NCBI GenBank assembly: GCA_913048495.1
Contig: CAJWWA010000007.1
Location: 1 to 33,872 of the forward strand
Source: an uncultured Halieaceae bacterium
GTDB lineage: Bacteria; Pseudomonadota; Gammaproteobacteria; Pseudomonadales; Halieaceae
Reading direction: 5' to 3'
DNA length: 33,872 nt
Shown: one piece after another, positions 32,090 through 33,872 of the stretch
Layout of the letters: each line of letters opens with the position of its first letter
Position numbering within the stretch: position 1 is the stretch's first letter
Made by a program: the position numbers and the translations under genes
The notes under the pieces: model-generated
Told to the model about the DNA's origin: nothing
Seen by the model: the letters and a program-made list of their open reading frames with translations, nothing else
The model's database searches: none

Positions 32090-33872
32090 TGCGCCGCCTC
32101 CTTCGCGCGCGCGGCGCCGCCGTAGAGGCGTTCGCCGGGCTCCGATCGGGTGATGTTCACGTCCTGCCAGTCGACGGTCGGTGCGGCCGCGCCGCCATGG
32201 TGGGCGAGGCTGTGCTTGAGGAAGCCGGCGTCGTCACGGGCCGGATAGTCCTCGGGGCGCTGGTGGCTGCCGCGGGACTCGCGGCGGGCCAGCGCCGCCG
32301 CGGTCATCGCCTCGGCGACATCGAGCAGGAAGCCGAGCTCGATCGCCGAGAGCCACTCGGTGTTGAACGCCACGCTGTCGTCCTCGAGGTGCAGCCGGCC
32401 GTAGCGCTCGCGGAGGTCGCGGAGCGTCGCAGCGGTCTTCTCCATCGCTGCGGGCATGCGCTGGATGCCGACACCCGCCTCCATGGCCTCGGCCATGGCG
32501 TTGCGCAGGTCCGCGAGCCGCTCAGTGCCGCGGCGGGCGCGCAGCGCATCCCAGCGGGCCGCGTTGTCGCGGGCCTGCGCGAGCAGGTCCGTCTCGGGCG
32601 GCGTGTTGCCGCTGCGCGCCACCGCTGCGGCCTCCTCGCCGGCCACGCGGCCGAACACGGACAGCTCCGCCAGGGAGTTCGAGCCCAGCCGGTTGGCGCC
32701 GTGGAGCCCGACGCTCGCGCATTCGCCGGCAGCAAACAGGCCGGGCAGGGTGGTGGCGGTGCGCCCGTCGGTCTGGATGCCGCCCATGGTGTAGTGGGCC
32801 GTCGGGCGCACCGGGATCGGCTCGTGCACCGGGTCGACGTCGATGTAGGTGCGGGCGAGCTCCCGGATGAAGGGCAGGCGCTCGTTGATGCGCGCCTCAC
32901 CCAGGTGGCGCAGGTCGAGGTTCACCGCCTCGCCGCGCGGCGAGCTGAGCGTGCGCCCGGCCTGGGACTCGTGCCAGAAGGCCTGGCTCACCTTGTCCCG
33001 GGGCCCGAGTTCCATGGTCTTGTTCTGCGGGGCGCCGAGCGGGGTCTCCGGGCCGAGGCCGTAGTCCTGCAGGTAGCGATAGCCCTCGCTGTTGGTCAGC
33101 ACGCCGCCCTCGCCGCGGGCCGCCTCGGTGATCAGGATGCCGGAGCCCGGCAGCCCGGTGGGGTGGTACTGCACGAACTCCATGTCGCGCAGGGGCACAC
33201 CCTGGCGGTATGCCATGGCCATGCCGTCGCCGGTGACGATGCCGCCGTTGGTGTTGTAGCGGTAGACCCGGGCCGCACCGCCGGTGGCGATGATGACCGC
33301 CGGCGCGAGGAGCGCGACGGTTTCGCCGCTCGCCATGTGGATGCCCTGCACGCCGCCGCAGCGCTCGTCGGCGACCAGCAGATCCGTGCAGAACAGCTCG
33401 TCGAAGCGGCGGATGGACGGGAACTTGAGCGAAGCCTGGAACAGCGTGTGCAGGATGTGGAAGCCGGTCTTGTCGGCGGCGAACCAGGTGCGCTCGATCT
33501 TCATGCCGCCGAAGGCGCGGACATTGACCCGGCCGTCGGGCTTGCGGCTCCAGGGGCAGCCCCAGTGCTCGAGGCGCAGGTTCTCCTCCGTGGCGTGGCG
33601 CACGAAGTACTCGACCACGTCCTGGTCGCAGAGCCAGTCGCCGCCGGACACGGTGTCGTCGAAGTGGTGGTCGATGGAGTCGTGGTCCTGCACCACGCCG
33701 GCACAGCCGCCCTCCGCCGCCACCGTGTGGCTGCGCATCGGGTAGACCTTCGAGACCAGCGCGATGTCGAGGGACGGGTCTGCCTCGGCGGCGGCGATGG
33801 CCGCCCAGAGCACGCGCTCGACGCGGAGCACAGCGAGCTGGAGCGGCATGCCGAGGAAGTCCTCGCGCGGGG
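32086..33872 (-). CDS. frdA: Fumarate reductase flavoprotein subunit, 5' end missing or disturbed
   Basis: The catalytic flavoprotein, partial at the right edge. From AAIAAAEADPSLDIALVSKV onward it follows enterobacterial FrdA: RSHTVAAEGG holds the histidine that binds FAD covalently, RTWFAADKTGFH, YNTNGGIVTGDGMA, RGEGG (catalytic Arg region), AHYTMGG, and GECASVGLHGANRLGSNSL. Upstream of AAIAAAE, where a GxGxxG nucleotide-binding motif should stand, the frame reads MPLQLAVLRVERVLW, with no glycine motif in any frame. An ATG at 33849 opens the visible frame, but it is probably not the true start. The frame is open to 33872. The stop overlaps frdB. Confidence 0.9.
   Translation of the reverse strand, partial: PREDFLGMPLQLAVLRVERVLWAAIAAAEADPSLDIALVSKVYPMRSHTVAAEGGCAGVVQDHDSIDHHFDDTVSGGDWLCDQDVVEYFVRHATEENLRLEHWGCPWSRKPDGRVNVRAFGGMKIERTWFAADKTGFHILHTLFQASLKFPSIRRFDELFCTDLLVADERCGGVQGIHMASGETVALLAPAVIIATGGAARVYRYNTNGGIVTGDGMAMAYRQGVPLRDMEFVQYHPTGLPGSGILITEAARGEGGVLTNSEGYRYLQDYGLGPETPLGAPQNKTMELGPRDKVSQAFWHESQAGRTLSSPRGEAVNLDLRHLGEARINERLPFIRELARTYIDVDPVHEPIPVRPTAHYTMGGIQTDGRTATTLPGLFAAGECASVGLHGANRLGSNSLAELSVFGRVAGEEAAAVARSGNTPPETDLLAQARDNAARWDALRARRGTERLADLRNAMAEAMEAGVGIQRMPAAMEKTAATLRDLRERYGRLHLEDDSVAFNTEWLSAIELGFLLDVAEAMTAAALARRESRGSHQRPEDYPARDDAGFLKHSLAHHGGAAAPTVDWQDVNITRSEPGERLYGGAARAKEAAQ

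Noticed and set aside
30605-33872. Succinate dehydrogenase instead of fumarate reductase
   Set aside because: The membrane subunits match FrdC and FrdD motifs and gene order A-B-C-D, not the SdhC/SdhD haem-binding type.

Overview
The window looks like chromosomal DNA of a high-GC gammaproteobacterium. The evidence is a four-subunit FrdABCD fumarate reductase with separate FrdC and FrdD anchors, a SlyD-like FKBP, class II fumarase, a NodT-type efflux lipoprotein, a TonB-dependent receptor and a TPR-sulfotransferase. The genus cannot be told from the sequence. No rRNA, tRNA, CRISPR array, insertion sequence or integrase was recognised.

Layout. (1) Positions 1-7241, minus strand, very GC-rich: one tightly packed run reading AI-2E-type permease, NodT outer-membrane lipoprotein, HlyD adaptor, DUF2955/FUSC inner-membrane protein, small K+ channel, fumC, and an unrecognised protein cut by the window edge. 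(2) 7429-8848: SlyD-like FKBP (plus) converging on a fatty acid desaturase (minus). (3) 9243-20159, visibly lower GC: EthD-like protein, secreted protein of unknown function, two paralogous MFS transporters flanking a COG1228 amidohydrolase and a NicX/M29-like metalloprotein, then a TonB-dependent receptor and a TPR-sulfotransferase. (4) 20178-28009: a LysR regulator divergent from an operon of two DUF1989 proteins, a biotin-dependent urea/guanidine carboxylase and allophanate hydrolase. (5) 28146-30590: a TetR regulator divergent from a second NicX/M29-like protein, with a striking tandem operator between them, then a GNAT acetyltransferase. (6) 30605-33872, GC-rich again: frdD, frdC, frdB and partial frdA, minus strand.

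How the genes work together. The four-gene operon in region 4 has exactly the composition now assigned to guanidine assimilation (guanidine to carboxyguanidine, then allophanate, then ammonia and CO2), although such genes are usually labelled urea carboxylase and urea carboxylase-associated proteins. It lies in the same lower-GC block as outer-membrane uptake (TonB receptor), two MFS permeases, an amidohydrolase with a complete binuclear metal site, and two NicX-like proteins. My inference is that the 9-30.6 kb block is an accessory catabolic island for a nitrogenous, possibly guanidino-bearing, compound. The right edge of the block is sharp: only 14 bases separate the GNAT gene from frdD. The island shows no mobility genes within the window.
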